From Sedimenticola sp. (lineage in GTDB: Bacteria > Pseudomonadota > Gammaproteobacteria > Chromatiales > Chromatiaceae), in NCBI GenBank assembly GCA_027023915.1, contig JALVUB010000263.1:1-19340 (forward strand): DNA of 19,340 nucleotides. Reading direction: 5' to 3'. The notes under the pieces are model-generated. The model was not told where the DNA came from. It saw only the letters and a program-made list of their open reading frames with translations, and did not search any database. Of this stretch, positions 1 to 6,558 are shown piece by piece. Position numbers and translations under genes: made by a program. Every line of letters starts with the position of its first letter. Position 1 is the stretch's first letter.

Positions 1-1
1 G

Positions 2-706
2 GTGCTGGATCGCGTCGCCTGGGTGAAGAAGAACTATCCCGATGTGCAGGTGATCGGCGGCAACATCGCCACCGGCGAGGCGGCGCTCGATCTGGTGAAG
101 GCGGGCGCCGACGCGGTGAAGGTGGGCATCGGCCCCGGCTCCATCTGCACCACCCGCATCGTGGCCGGCGTGGGCATGCCCCAGGTGACTGCGGTCTCCA
201 ACGTGGTGGAGGCGCTGAAGGGCACGGACGTACCGGTGATCGCCGACGGCGGCCTGCGCTACTCCGGTGACATCGCCAAGGTGATCGCGGCCGGCGCCCA
301 CTCGGTGATGGTGGGCGGCCTGCTGGCCGGAACCGACGAGTCGCCCGGCGAGGTGGAGATCTACCAGGGGCGCTCCTACAAGTCCTATCGGGGCATGGGT
401 TCCCTGGGCGCCATGGCCTCGCGCCACGGCTCCTCCGACCGCTATTTCCAGGAGGGGACCAAGGAGGCGGACAAGCTGGTGCCGGAGGGCATCGAGGGGC
501 GGGTGCCCTACAAGGGGCCGCTGGTGAACGTCATCACCCAGCTCATGGGCGGCTTGCGCGCCAGCATGGGCTACACCGGCTGCGCCACCATCGACGAGAT
601 GCGCACCAAGCCCCAGTTTATCAAGGTGACCGGCGCCGGCATGCGCGAGTCCCACGTCCACGACGTGCAGATCACCAAGGAAGCGCCCAACTACCGGCGC
701 GACTGA
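2..706 (+). CDS. guaB: IMP dehydrogenase, C-terminal part (5' end outside the window)
   Basis: Cytoplasmic IMP dehydrogenase oxidises IMP to XMP with NAD+, the committed step of GMP synthesis. The window opens inside the gene, so only the last 234 codons are present and the CBS domains and N-terminal half of the barrel are missing. The visible part has the active-site loop GPGSICTTR with the catalytic Cys at visible residue 49 (bases 146-148), the phosphate-binding stretch IADGGLRYSGDIAK, the substrate loop YRGMGSLGAM, and the mobile-flap Arg-Tyr in GSSDRYFQ. The C-terminus is the usual one for proteobacterial GuaB, with no truncation at the 3' end. guaA follows 50 bp later on the same strand, so the two are probably co-transcribed as in most gammaproteobacteria. 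The identification is firm; the start cannot be seen here. Confidence 0.97.
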   Translation: MLDRVAWVKKNYPDVQVIGGNIATGEAALDLVKAGADAVKVGIGPGSICTTRIVAGVGMPQVTAVSNVVEALKGTDVPVIADGGLRYSGDIAKVIAAGAHSVMVGGLLAGTDESPGEVEIYQGRSYKSYRGMGSLGAMASRHGSSDRYFQEGTKEADKLVPEGIEGRVPYKGPLVNVITQLMGGLRASMGYTGCATIDEMRTKPQFIKVTGAGMRESHVHDVQITKEAPNYRRD

Positions 707-717
707 GGCCAGCCGTA

Positions 718-737
718 GGTCGGGCTGAAGCCCGACC
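718..737. repeat. Short palindromic element between guaB and guaA
   Basis: GGTCGGGCT at 718-726 is followed after two bases by its exact reverse complement AGCCCGACC at 729-737. This gives a 9-bp stem, or 8 bp around a TGAA tetraloop. There is no T-tract after it, so it is a poor terminator. Sequences of the form GTAGGTCGGGC...GCCCGACC are common dispersed intergenic palindromes in GC-rich proteobacteria. A related but different hairpin occurs between hisH and hisA in this window. A second small inverted repeat, AGATAC-gg-GTATCT at 741-754, covers the place where the guaA ribosome-binding site should be. Confidence 0.6.
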
Positions 738-756
738 CACAGATACGGGTATCTCC

Positions 757-2334
757 ATGACCACCAACATCCACGCTCACCGCATTCTCATCATCGATTT
801 CGGTTCCCAGTACACCCAGCTCATCGCCCGCCGGGTGCGCGAGGCGGGGGTCTATTGCGAGATCTGGCCCTGGGACAACTGCGAGCAGGCCATCCGCGAG
901 CAGAAGCCGCGCGGCATCATCCTCTCCGGCGGCCCCGAGACGGTGACCGACGCCAACCCGCCGCGCGCCCCCGAGCTGGTCTTTGAGCTGGGCGTGCCGG
1001 TGCTGGGGATCTGCTACGGCATGCAGACCATGGCGGCCCAGCTCGGCGGCGAGGTGGCCAACGCAGAGAAGCACGAGTACGGCTACGCCCAGGTGCGGGC
1101 GCGGGGCCATTCAAAACTGCTGGAGGACATCGAGGACCACGTCAGCCCCGAGGGTTACGGTTTGCTCGGCGTCTGGATGAGCCACGGCGACCGGGTGGAG
1201 AAGCTGCCGCCCGGCTTCAGCGTCATCGCCGAGACCGACAACGCTCCCCTGGCCGGCATCGCTGACGAGTCCCGCGGTTTCTACGGCCTCCAGTTCCATC
1301 CCGAGGTGACCCACACCCTCCAGGGCCAGCGCATCCTCTCCCGCTTCGTCCACGAGATCTGCGGCTGCGAGGCGCTCTGGACGCCGGGCAACATCATCGA
1401 GGACAGCATCGCCGCCATCCGCGAGCAGGTGGGCGATGGCAAGGTGCTGCTGGGGCTCTCCGGCGGGGTGGACTCCTCCGTGGTGGCCGCCCTGCTGCAC
1501 CGGGCCATCGGCGACCGGCTCACCTGCATCTTCGTGGACAACGGCCTGCTGCGCTACCAGGAGGGCGACCAGGTGATGGCCACCTTCGCCAGGCACATGG
1601 GGGTGAAGGTGATTCGCGTGGACGCCGAGCAGCGTTTTCTCGATGCCCTCAAGGGCGTCACCGACCCCGAACGCAAGCGCAAGATCATCGGCAACCTCTT
1701 CATCGACATCTTCGAGGAGGAAGCGGCCAGGATCGAGGAGGTGGACTTCCTCGCCCAGGGCACCATCTATCCCGACGTCATCGAATCGGCCGGCGCCGCC
1801 TCGGGCAAGGCCCACGTCATCAAGTCCCACCACAACGTCGGCGGCCTGCCCGACTACATGAAGCTGAAGCTGGTGGAGCCCCTGCGGGAGCTGTTCAAGG
1901 ACGAGGTGCGCAAGATCGGCATCGAGCTGGGCCTGCCCGCCGAGATGGTCTACCGTCACCCCTTCCCGGGGCCGGGCCTGGGGGTGCGCATCCTGGGCGA
2001 GGTGAAGAAGGAGTACGCCGACATCCTCCGCCTGGCCGACCACATCTACATCGAGGAGCTGCGCAACTTCGGCCTCTACGACGAGGTGAGCCAGGCCTTC
2101 GCCGTCTTCCTGCCGGTGAAGTCGGTGGGCGTGGTGGGTGACGCGCGCCAGTACGAGTACGTCATCACCCTGCGCGCGGTGAAGACGGTGGACTTCATGA
2201 CCGCCCACATCGGTCACCTGCCCTGGGAGTTCCTGGAGAAGGTCTCCAGCCGCATCATCAACGAGGTGAAGGGTGTCTCCCGCGTCGCCTACGACATCTC
2301 ATCCAAGCCGCCGGCCACCATCGAGTGGGAGTGA
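757..2334 (+). CDS. guaA: GMP synthase (glutamine-hydrolysing)
   Basis: GuaA converts XMP to GMP using ATP and the amide nitrogen of glutamine, in the cytoplasm. The 525 residues match the family length and are collinear with E. coli GuaA. The N-terminal class I glutamine amidotransferase domain (about 8-200) carries the nucleophile Cys86 in GICYGMQT and the His181/Glu183 pair in QFHPEVTH. The ATP-pyrophosphatase domain starts near 210 with the P-loop SGGVDS at 235-240. The C-terminal dimerisation domain ends in the invariant KPPATIEWE. The ATG at 757 is chosen because MTTNIHAHRILIIDFGSQYT matches the family N-terminus. No good Shine-Dalgarno precedes it; a small palindrome (741-754) occupies that spot, so initiation may depend on RNA structure or coupling with guaB. 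No terminator is evident downstream. Confidence 0.98.
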   Translation: MTTNIHAHRILIIDFGSQYTQLIARRVREAGVYCEIWPWDNCEQAIREQKPRGIILSGGPETVTDANPPRAPELVFELGVPVLGICYGMQTMAAQLGGEVANAEKHEYGYAQVRARGHSKLLEDIEDHVSPEGYGLLGVWMSHGDRVEKLPPGFSVIAETDNAPLAGIADESRGFYGLQFHPEVTHTLQGQRILSRFVHEICGCEALWTPGNIIEDSIAAIREQVGDGKVLLGLSGGVDSSVVAALLHRAIGDRLTCIFVDNGLLRYQEGDQVMATFARHMGVKVIRVDAEQRFLDALKGVTDPERKRKIIGNLFIDIFEEEAARIEEVDFLAQGTIYPDVIESAGAASGKAHVIKSHHNVGGLPDYMKLKLVEPLRELFKDEVRKIGIELGLPAEMVYRHPFPGPGLGVRILGEVKKEYADILRLADHIYIEELRNFGLYDEVSQAFAVFLPVKSVGVVGDARQYEYVITLRAVKTVDFMTAHIGHLPWEFLEKVSSRIINEVKGVSRVAYDISSKPPATIEWE

Positions 2335-2437
2335 AACGGCTTTTATCGGAGCTTCCTTCAAGAACTTTCGGGAATCACGGGGAATATTGGATTGGGGAAA
2401 TGGGAGGTGTATTCTTCAATCAAATCATTCTTGGTTG

Positions 2438-2779
2438 ATGGCCACAGAGATGGCGCATGGTGGAGTAGAGCTCCCGGACATCTGCGAGCCTGTCGGCTCA
2501 TGTATAGATTACCAAGCCTATGCCTTCCGGTTGCCCCGAAATGCCGACTCTTCGGCATGGGCGGCAGTTGAACAGGCTTTGCTGCAATTGGGAAAGGCTC
2601 AGCCGATGATCGCCGGCGTCACGCGGGTTTCCGGGTCTTGGGGATTCATGGTGGTTCCGCCGCAAAATTTTCCGGAATTGAAGGTCAACTTTTTTCACCA
2701 CATCGATGCAATCGAGCAAACCCGGATTTTGAGTCGGATAGCGGATGTGCTATACCCCTTGTATGGTGGTCGTAGTTAA
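2438..2779 (+). CDS. Unrecognised small protein, first gene of a lower-GC cassette
   Basis: A 113-residue soluble-looking protein with no signal peptide or membrane segment; I do not recognise the family. It has an N-terminal stretch with two cysteines (near LPDICEPVGSC), a predicted helix (SSAWAAVEQALLQL), a beta-rich centre (PMIAGVTRVSGSWGFMVVPP) and a C-terminal helix ending in a Tyr/Gly tail. The reading frame is open back into the end of guaA, but that part is out of frame with guaA and reads as a shadow, so I use ATG 2438 (ATG 2450 is the alternative). The purine-rich GGGAGG at 2402-2407 is too far (about 30 bp) to serve ATG 2438, so the start is uncertain. Codon use looks like a real gene but with fewer G/C third positions than guaA. 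It lies 103 bp after guaA and 142 bp before the next gene. Confidence 0.6.
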   Translation: MATEMAHGGVELPDICEPVGSCIDYQAYAFRLPRNADSSAWAAVEQALLQLGKAQPMIAGVTRVSGSWGFMVVPPQNFPELKVNFFHHIDAIEQTRILSRIADVLYPLYGGRS

Positions 2780-2795
2780 TAAAAACTCGCGCTTG

Positions 2796-2811
2796 TGTGA
2801 TCGAGCGCACA
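2796..2811. promoter_or_regulatory. CRP/Vfr-like palindromic site
   Basis: TGTGA-TCGAGC-GCACA matches the CRP-type consensus TGTGA-N6-TCACA at 9 of 10 core positions. It also sits in a wider inverted repeat TTGTG...CACAA (2794-2812). It lies about 110 bp upstream of the strong ribosome-binding site of the next gene, a plausible activator position, but I see no convincing -35/-10 pair next to it. The same bases can also form an RNA hairpin. One such match could arise by chance. Confidence 0.3.
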
Positions 2812-2854
2812 AATGGGGGAACAGGGTGTGGGTTAGCCTACGCACTGGCTGACA

Positions 2855-2884
2855 ACAGAAAAAGACAAAAAGTCTCGTTTCTGT
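2855..2884 (+). promoter_or_regulatory. Nested hairpin in the leader of the 2922 gene
   Basis: ACAGAAA (2855-2861) pairs with TTTCTGT (2878-2884). Inside it AGAC (2863-2866) pairs with GTCT (2872-2875) around a five-A loop. No T-tract follows, so it is not a standard intrinsic terminator. It ends about 20 bases before the Shine-Dalgarno AGGAGGAG (2904-2911) of the gene starting at 2922 and would lie in that gene's 5' leader. Confidence 0.4.
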
Positions 2885-2921
2885 GGGGTAGGTTCAAAAA
2901 TACCAGGAGGAGCAGTACCTT

Positions 2922-3347
2922 ATGTCTGATAAAACCGGTCCCTTTATTATTGAAACAGCCCGGATCTTTGAATTGGTGGATCGACAACGAGCTATGGTGC
3001 GGTTGCCTCCTGTGGACAATACAGTAAAAACCGCGCGGCTCAATCTCAAATTCAATATTGCAACCGGCGACAAACTGGATTTCACAAAACCCGAGATCGT
3101 TCTCAAGGATAGCTCGGCGGTGGACGCCCTCACTCAGATTCTGAACGAACAGTTCCGGGTGTATCTCGACAAGCATCTCTATTCGCTGGCGTCCGGCTAT
3201 GCGAAACGAATGGCGGAAAAAGCGAAGCGTGCCGAGGGAGCCAATCCCCATGTCCCGGCAACATCCCCTCAGGCGACAGCTTCAACAGCTTCCAAAACAG
3301 GTCCGGGACTGCTGAAGCGGTTGTTTGGCAAGAAGGGGGGGGCGTGA
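2922..3347 (+). CDS. Unrecognised 141-residue protein, second gene of the cassette
   Basis: I do not recognise this family. Residues 1-100 look like a compact domain: a beta-rich start (GPFIIETARIFELVDRQRAM), a strand-rich middle, then a long helix (SAVDALTQILNEQFRVYLDKHLYSLASGYAKRMAEKAKRAEG). Residues about 103-128 are a low-complexity Pro/Ala/Thr/Ser linker. The chain ends in a short basic-hydrophobic helix, GLLKRLFGKKGG, of the kind that works as a docking or membrane-touching tail. ATG 2922 has a very strong Shine-Dalgarno, AGGAGGAG, at 2904-2911. The stop TGA (3345-3347) is one base before the next ATG, so the two genes are translationally coupled. A G8 run (3335-3342) lies in the last codons. 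Base composition is near 50% GC, lower than the flanking housekeeping genes. That it is a real gene is fairly sure; the function is unknown. Confidence 0.75.
   Translation: MSDKTGPFIIETARIFELVDRQRAMVRLPPVDNTVKTARLNLKFNIATGDKLDFTKPEIVLKDSSAVDALTQILNEQFRVYLDKHLYSLASGYAKRMAEKAKRAEGANPHVPATSPQATASTASKTGPGLLKRLFGKKGGA
3335..3342 (+). repeat. G8 homopolymer at the junction of two cassette genes
   Basis: Eight consecutive G residues sit in the last codons of the 2922 gene, 7 bases before the ATG of the next one. The tract is also the purine-rich Shine-Dalgarno region for ATG 3349. The downstream frame is open across the tract. Loss of one G, or a +1 slip, would therefore fuse the two reading frames. 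Confidence 0.8.
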
Positions 3348-3348
3348 G

Positions 3349-4542
3349 ATGAAGAGTCAACCGGTTTATGAGCATGGTCAGGCCTTTATTGGCGGGCTGA
3401 ACCGGGTTTTCCACTGCAACTATTACAACGCCTATCTGCAGATGGCGGTGCTGCTTTCCGAAGGGGCGGGTGATTGCCAACCGAAAAAGGTTCTCAGGGA
3501 GGCAGTCATCCCTCTGGTGGAGCACCTGCGTAAACAGGGTTATTCCGACAAGGATCTGCTGGATGAGTTTTCATTCTGTGGGTTTGGAAAGCTGCGCAAG
3601 CTTTCCGGCGGCAAGTGGGTTACCCCCACTTCCCACTATGGTCAGGCGGCTCTCATGCATGGCAGGCGGGAACCGAGCTGCTACTTCAATGTGGGTTATA
3701 TCGAAGGAATCACCGGCCTTCAGACCAAAGAGACCCAGTGCAAGCAGCAGGGGGCGCCGGTGGATTGGTACCAGTGTTCCGAGGAGCCCTTGCCGCCCCA
3801 GCCCAGCTATCTCAAATATCCGCCGCCTTTTACGGATGTTCCCGAACGGTTCGGCTTCGCGGGCTGCCAGTCTTTTCGTACCGATATCGACGAAGAGGCT
3901 ATCATCTCCGCGGTGGCTACCCTGCCGCTTTATGGTAAGAACGGCATCGAAGACACCGGTCTCATAGACGCTTTCGGTGTGGTGCTCACCAACCATTTTG
4001 CCGATTACTACAACTACATCTCCTATGAAACCTATTTCGGCATGTGCAAGGCGGGGCTGACGGTTGAGCATACCCGCGAAGTGTTTGCCCAGGGTGGACA
4101 CATCTGCGCCTTCAATACCTTCGGCGGTATCATGAGCAGCCCAGAGTGGTATGCCCTGGTGCAACCCCACTGCCGCAATGACGAGGACTGGATCCACGGC
4201 ATGGTGGCGGTCATCAACGCGCTGGGCTGGGGCACCTGGCGGGTGGAAGAGATTGTTCCCGGCGAGAGGCTGGTGATTCGCATCTACAACTCTTACGAAG
4301 GCATCGGATATCGCCGCATGTATCCCCAGAGCGACGAGGTGCAGTTGTCATTTCTCGCCATCGGCGCGGTTCAGGGATTGGCGCACCTGCTCTGGAAAAT
4401 CGACATCAAGGAGAGGCCAAAACTTACCCAGGAGTTTTACACCGAGGTCTTCAACAGCCCCGAGGACAGGTTTGAGAGCAAGCAGACCCACGCCATTGCG
4501 GCGGGCCATGCTTATGACCGAATCGTTGCCACCAGAAGCTGA
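3349..4542 (+). CDS. Possible double V4R-like ligand-binding protein
   Basis: A soluble 397-residue protein with no signal or membrane segment. Two halves appear related: both have a His followed by Tyr-Tyr-Asn (HCNYYNAY near 22-29, HFADYYNY near 216-223), a helix bundle and a beta-rich section. In the first half, VGYIEGITG (115-123) followed by ETQC (128-131) and a second Cys at 143 resembles the end of V4R (4-vinyl reductase) domains, which usually finish in E-x-C-x-A-x-G-x3-C. The second half ends in HAIAAGHAYDRIV, the same framework with both cysteines replaced. V4R domains bind small molecules in aromatic-catabolism regulators and pigment synthesis proteins. No DNA-binding or output domain is present, so it may act with the two preceding proteins. 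Start ATG 3349 follows a G-rich Shine-Dalgarno. The V4R reading is tentative. Confidence 0.8.
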   Translation: MKSQPVYEHGQAFIGGLNRVFHCNYYNAYLQMAVLLSEGAGDCQPKKVLREAVIPLVEHLRKQGYSDKDLLDEFSFCGFGKLRKLSGGKWVTPTSHYGQAALMHGRREPSCYFNVGYIEGITGLQTKETQCKQQGAPVDWYQCSEEPLPPQPSYLKYPPPFTDVPERFGFAGCQSFRTDIDEEAIISAVATLPLYGKNGIEDTGLIDAFGVVLTNHFADYYNYISYETYFGMCKAGLTVEHTREVFAQGGHICAFNTFGGIMSSPEWYALVQPHCRNDEDWIHGMVAVINALGWGTWRVEEIVPGERLVIRIYNSYEGIGYRRMYPQSDEVQLSFLAIGAVQGLAHLLWKIDIKERPKLTQEFYTEVFNSPEDRFESKQTHAIAAGHAYDRIVATRS

Positions 4543-4570
4543 CCGGTAAAATCCGGTACAATTTCAGCAG

Positions 4571-4609
4571 GCCCTGATAAAGCCGTGGGTTTTTATCAGG
4601 GCTTCGTTT
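4571..4609 (+). terminator. Intrinsic terminator after the three-gene cassette
   Basis: GCCCTGATAAA (4571-4581) pairs perfectly with TTTATCAGGGC (4592-4602) to give an 11-bp stem with a 10-base loop, followed by the T-rich TTCGTTTA. The tail is not a clean U-run, so termination may be partial. It lies 28 bp after the stop of the preceding gene and 34 bp before mlaA, separating the two units. Confidence 0.75.
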
Positions 4610-4636
4610 ATGGTGTGGTTGGAATGGAGGATTGAC

Positions 4637-5374
4637 ATGACCATGAAGTTTGTCACCCGCTTGGGCGCGCTGCTTTTCACAGCCGTGTCGCTGGGGGGTT
4701 GCGCCAGCTGGGTAGGAATGGATGCGGACCCGGAAGATCCTTTTGAGCCCTTCAACCGCACCGTATTCGACATAAACCAGTATCTGGATACCTATGTCGC
4801 CACGCCTGTGGCGCGGGGGTATCAAAAGGTCGTGCCGGAGGGCATCGACCGGAGCGTCACCAATTTCTTCAGCAACCTGGATGAGCCCACCAACATGGTG
4901 AACAACCTGTTGCAGTTGAAGGTAAAGGCGGCGTTTTCCGACCTGGGACGCTTTGCGGTCAACACCACCCTTGGTTTTTTCGGCATCATGGATGTGGCAT
5001 CCACTTGGGGGCTGGAAAAGCACCACGAGGATTTCGGCCAGACCCTGGGAAAATGGGGCGTGCCCGCCGGCCCCTATCTGGTGCTTCCCATCATTGGCCC
5101 CAGTGGGGTGCGCGATGGAGGCGGCTTTGCGGTGGACTGGCTCACCCACTTCATCAACCGCAGGGTGGGGGACAATGTGTACGGCTGGAGCATGTGGGGA
5201 TTGCGCTATGTGGACAAACGATCGGACCTGTTGCGCGCCCAGAAGGCTGCTCGCTCCGCCGCGCTGGATAAGTACCTGTTTTATCGTGATGCCTACCGTC
5301 AGCATCGGAAGTACCTGGTCTATGACGGCAACCCACCTCCGGAAGAGGATGACTTTGACGAAGATGATGAATAG
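4637..5374 (+). CDS. mlaA: MlaA/VacJ family outer-membrane lipoprotein
   Basis: MlaA is the outer-membrane lipoprotein of the Mla system, which removes misplaced phospholipids from the outer leaflet and passes them to periplasmic MlaC. The 245-residue product starts at ATG 4637, seven bases after GGAGG (4626-4630). A start at 4610 would place unrelated residues before the signal peptide. The signal peptide runs into a lipobox SLGGC with Cys22 as the lipidated residue. The family hallmark DPFEPFNRTVFDINQYLD is at 34-51, followed by the MlaA core: NFFSNLDEP, NLLQLK, and the GQTLGKWGVPAGPYLVLP segment. The C-terminus is an acidic tail (PPPEEDDFDEDDE) that I do not recall from E. coli MlaA. No mlaBCDEF genes are nearby, so this is a solitary copy. 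Confidence in the family is high. Confidence 0.95.
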   Translation: MTMKFVTRLGALLFTAVSLGGCASWVGMDADPEDPFEPFNRTVFDINQYLDTYVATPVARGYQKVVPEGIDRSVTNFFSNLDEPTNMVNNLLQLKVKAAFSDLGRFAVNTTLGFFGIMDVASTWGLEKHHEDFGQTLGKWGVPAGPYLVLPIIGPSGVRDGGGFAVDWLTHFINRRVGDNVYGWSMWGLRYVDKRSDLLRAQKAARSAALDKYLFYRDAYRQHRKYLVYDGNPPPEEDDFDEDDE

Positions 5375-5381
5375 TCAGTTT

Positions 5382-5427
5382 TTGATTGAAAAAAACGATT
5401 GACTATATTAGTAAAAGGTTAAATACT
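5382..5427 (+). promoter_or_regulatory. Sigma-70 type promoter(s) of the sulfur-globule-like gene
   Basis: Two overlapping candidates lie in an A/T-rich patch just after mlaA. The first is TTGACT (5399-5404), 17 bp, then AATACT (5422-5427), with an A-run just upstream that could act as an UP element. The second is TTGATT (5382-5387), 16 bp, then TATATT (5404-5409). Either gives a leader of roughly 100-120 nt before ATG 5536. That leader contains GAAAGC/GCTTTC (5435-5440 with 5454-5459) and a direct repeat GGCCGGTC (5471-5478 and 5486-5493). Confidence 0.55.
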
Positions 5428-5535
5428 AACGAACGAAAGCCCTGCAGTGTGAAGCTTTCATGAACGGGCTGGCCGGTCTTGGTTGGGCCGGTCGTGAACT
5501 GAGTTGGTTACGTTTCATCCAAAAGGAGAGGTGAC

Positions 5536-5883
5536 ATGAAAAAGACGCTGAAGGTTGCTGCCGCTGCAGCGTTGATCGCTGCTGCTACCTCCGCTTCCGC
5601 CTGGTGGGGTCCCTGGGACGATGACGGCTGGGGCCGCCACGGCTGGAACAACTGGAACGACTGGTGGGGCGACGGCACCGGTGACTTCGACTTCGGAATG
5701 CACGCATCCGGCCATGGTCGGGGCTATGGTCGTAACTACTGGCGGGATCGTTATTACGACTACTATGGTCCCTGGTGGGCCTATCCTCCCTACGGCTATG
5801 GCGCTCCCTACGGGCCTTATGCTCCGCCGGCAGCTCCCGCCGCACCCCAAGCACCCAAGGCTCCCGCACAGCCGTCCAAGTAA
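5536..5883 (+). CDS. Secreted Trp/Gly/Tyr/Pro-rich protein, probable sulfur globule protein
   Basis: Residues 1-22 are a textbook Sec signal peptide: two lysines, an Ala-rich core, and cleavage after ASA. The mature chain of about 93 residues has roughly 11 Trp and 11 Tyr, much Gly, Asp, Asn and Pro, and no Cys. It opens with a Trp/Asp/Asn-rich block, continues through a Tyr/Arg block and an APYGPY-type stretch, and ends in a Pro/Ala tail. Sulfur globule envelope proteins of purple sulfur bacteria are small, exported and biased toward Gly, aromatic residues and Asn/Pro. This protein fits that pattern, though I cannot assign a specific Sgp subtype. Expression looks built to be high: a good promoter, the near-perfect Shine-Dalgarno AAGGAGAGGTG ending just before the ATG, and a strong terminator, as a single-gene unit. 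Another low-complexity exported protein remains possible. Confidence 0.7.
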   Translation: MKKTLKVAAAAALIAAATSASAWWGPWDDDGWGRHGWNNWNDWWGDGTGDFDFGMHASGHGRGYGRNYWRDRYYDYYGPWWAYPPYGYGAPYGPYAPPAAPAAPQAPKAPAQPSK

Positions 5884-5908
5884 GGCTCGATCCAGAGAGT
5901 GCAAATCC

Positions 5909-5942
5909 AAAGGGGCACACGTCTGTCGTGTGCCCTTTTTTC
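5909..5942 (+). terminator. Strong intrinsic terminator after the sulfur-globule-like gene
   Basis: GGGCACACG (5913-5921) pairs with CGTGTGCCC (5927-5935) around a TCTGT loop. The stem is extended by upstream A/G residues and followed by seven T residues (5936-5942). This is a classic rho-independent terminator. It isolates the gene from sixA, 75 bp downstream. Confidence 0.92.
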
Positions 5943-6016
5943 GTCTGGGATTGATGGCGGAAAGATGGTATTTTTCGCTCAAGTAAAACATCGTCGGAAC
6001 CCGTCCACAAAGGGAC

Positions 6017-6538
6017 ATGAGTAAACGGCTGATCCTTTTTCGTCACGGCAAATCCGATTGGGATGCGCCTTTTTCCGCCGACCATGAGCGTCCGCTGTCG
6101 CTTCGCGGAGAGCGCGATGCCCAGAACATGGGCATGCTGTTGGCGGCCTCCGGGCGGCCGTTACCGGAGCTGGTGATCTGCTCCACCGCCGTACGCGCCC
6201 GGGCCACGCTGGACTTGGCGATGAGGGCCGCGGACTGGTCCCCCGAGGTGGAATTCAGCGACGCGCTCTACGAAAGCAGTCCCGAGCAGATGTTGGAGGT
6301 GATTCATCAGTTGCCGGACACCGCTTCGCGGGTGATGCTGGTGGGTCATGAACCCACTTGGTCCGGGCTGGTGAAAAACTTTTGTGGTGGCCGGGTACGC
6401 ATGCCGACGGCGGCCTTGGCGCGTCTCGACCTGGGGGTTTCCCACTGGCAGGATGCTGTTTTTGGCAAGGGCGAGCTGGTGTGGCTCTTTCAGCCCCGCT
6501 TCTTTCGCAAGTTCAGAAATACAGTGCGCCGGGATTAA
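6017..6538 (+). CDS. sixA: SixA-type phosphohistidine phosphatase
   Basis: A 173-residue cytoplasmic histidine-phosphatase-fold protein. SixA removes phosphate from phosphohistidine in phosphotransfer proteins (E. coli ArcB; later work points to the nitrogen PTS). The catalytic RHG motif is at 9-11, with the nucleophile His10. The Arg cluster (HERPLSLRGERDA) follows at 23-35, and the second active-site His111 is in MLVGHEPT. Length is close to E. coli SixA (161) with a basic C-terminal tail. ATG 6017 has AAGGGA just upstream. The gene lies after a strong terminator, so a promoter is expected in 5943-6010, but I see no clear one. It is 20 bp before trhP on the same strand and may be co-transcribed with it. 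Its true substrate cannot be read from sequence. Confidence 0.88.
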   Translation: MSKRLILFRHGKSDWDAPFSADHERPLSLRGERDAQNMGMLLAASGRPLPELVICSTAVRARATLDLAMRAADWSPEVEFSDALYESSPEQMLEVIHQLPDTASRVMLVGHEPTWSGLVKNFCGGRVRMPTAALARLDLGVSHWQDAVFGKGELVWLFQPRFFRKFRNTVRRD

Positions 6539-6558
6539 TCCAGTTTCGGTGTTGATTC

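Noticed and set aside
1111..2217. Long open frame on the minus strand across guaA (368 codons)
   Set aside because: GC-rich coding DNA often leaves long antisense frames. The product is His/Leu/Val-rich with no domain, and guaA is certain on the other strand.
2273..2437. Earlier start for the first cassette gene, inside guaA
   Set aside because: The upstream 55 codons include an out-of-frame copy of the guaA end, and no Shine-Dalgarno supports that start.
2855..2884. Hairpin as an intrinsic terminator of the 2438 gene
   Set aside because: No U-run follows, and it lies 76 bp past the stop codon and close to the next Shine-Dalgarno.
2335..4610. Cassette as a mobile element
   Set aside because: No transposase, integrase, terminal repeat or tRNA attachment site flanks it; only lower GC suggests transfer.
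4610..4636. Earlier ATG for mlaA
   Set aside because: It would put nine unrelated residues before a complete lipoprotein signal peptide, and GGAGG is correctly placed for ATG 4637.
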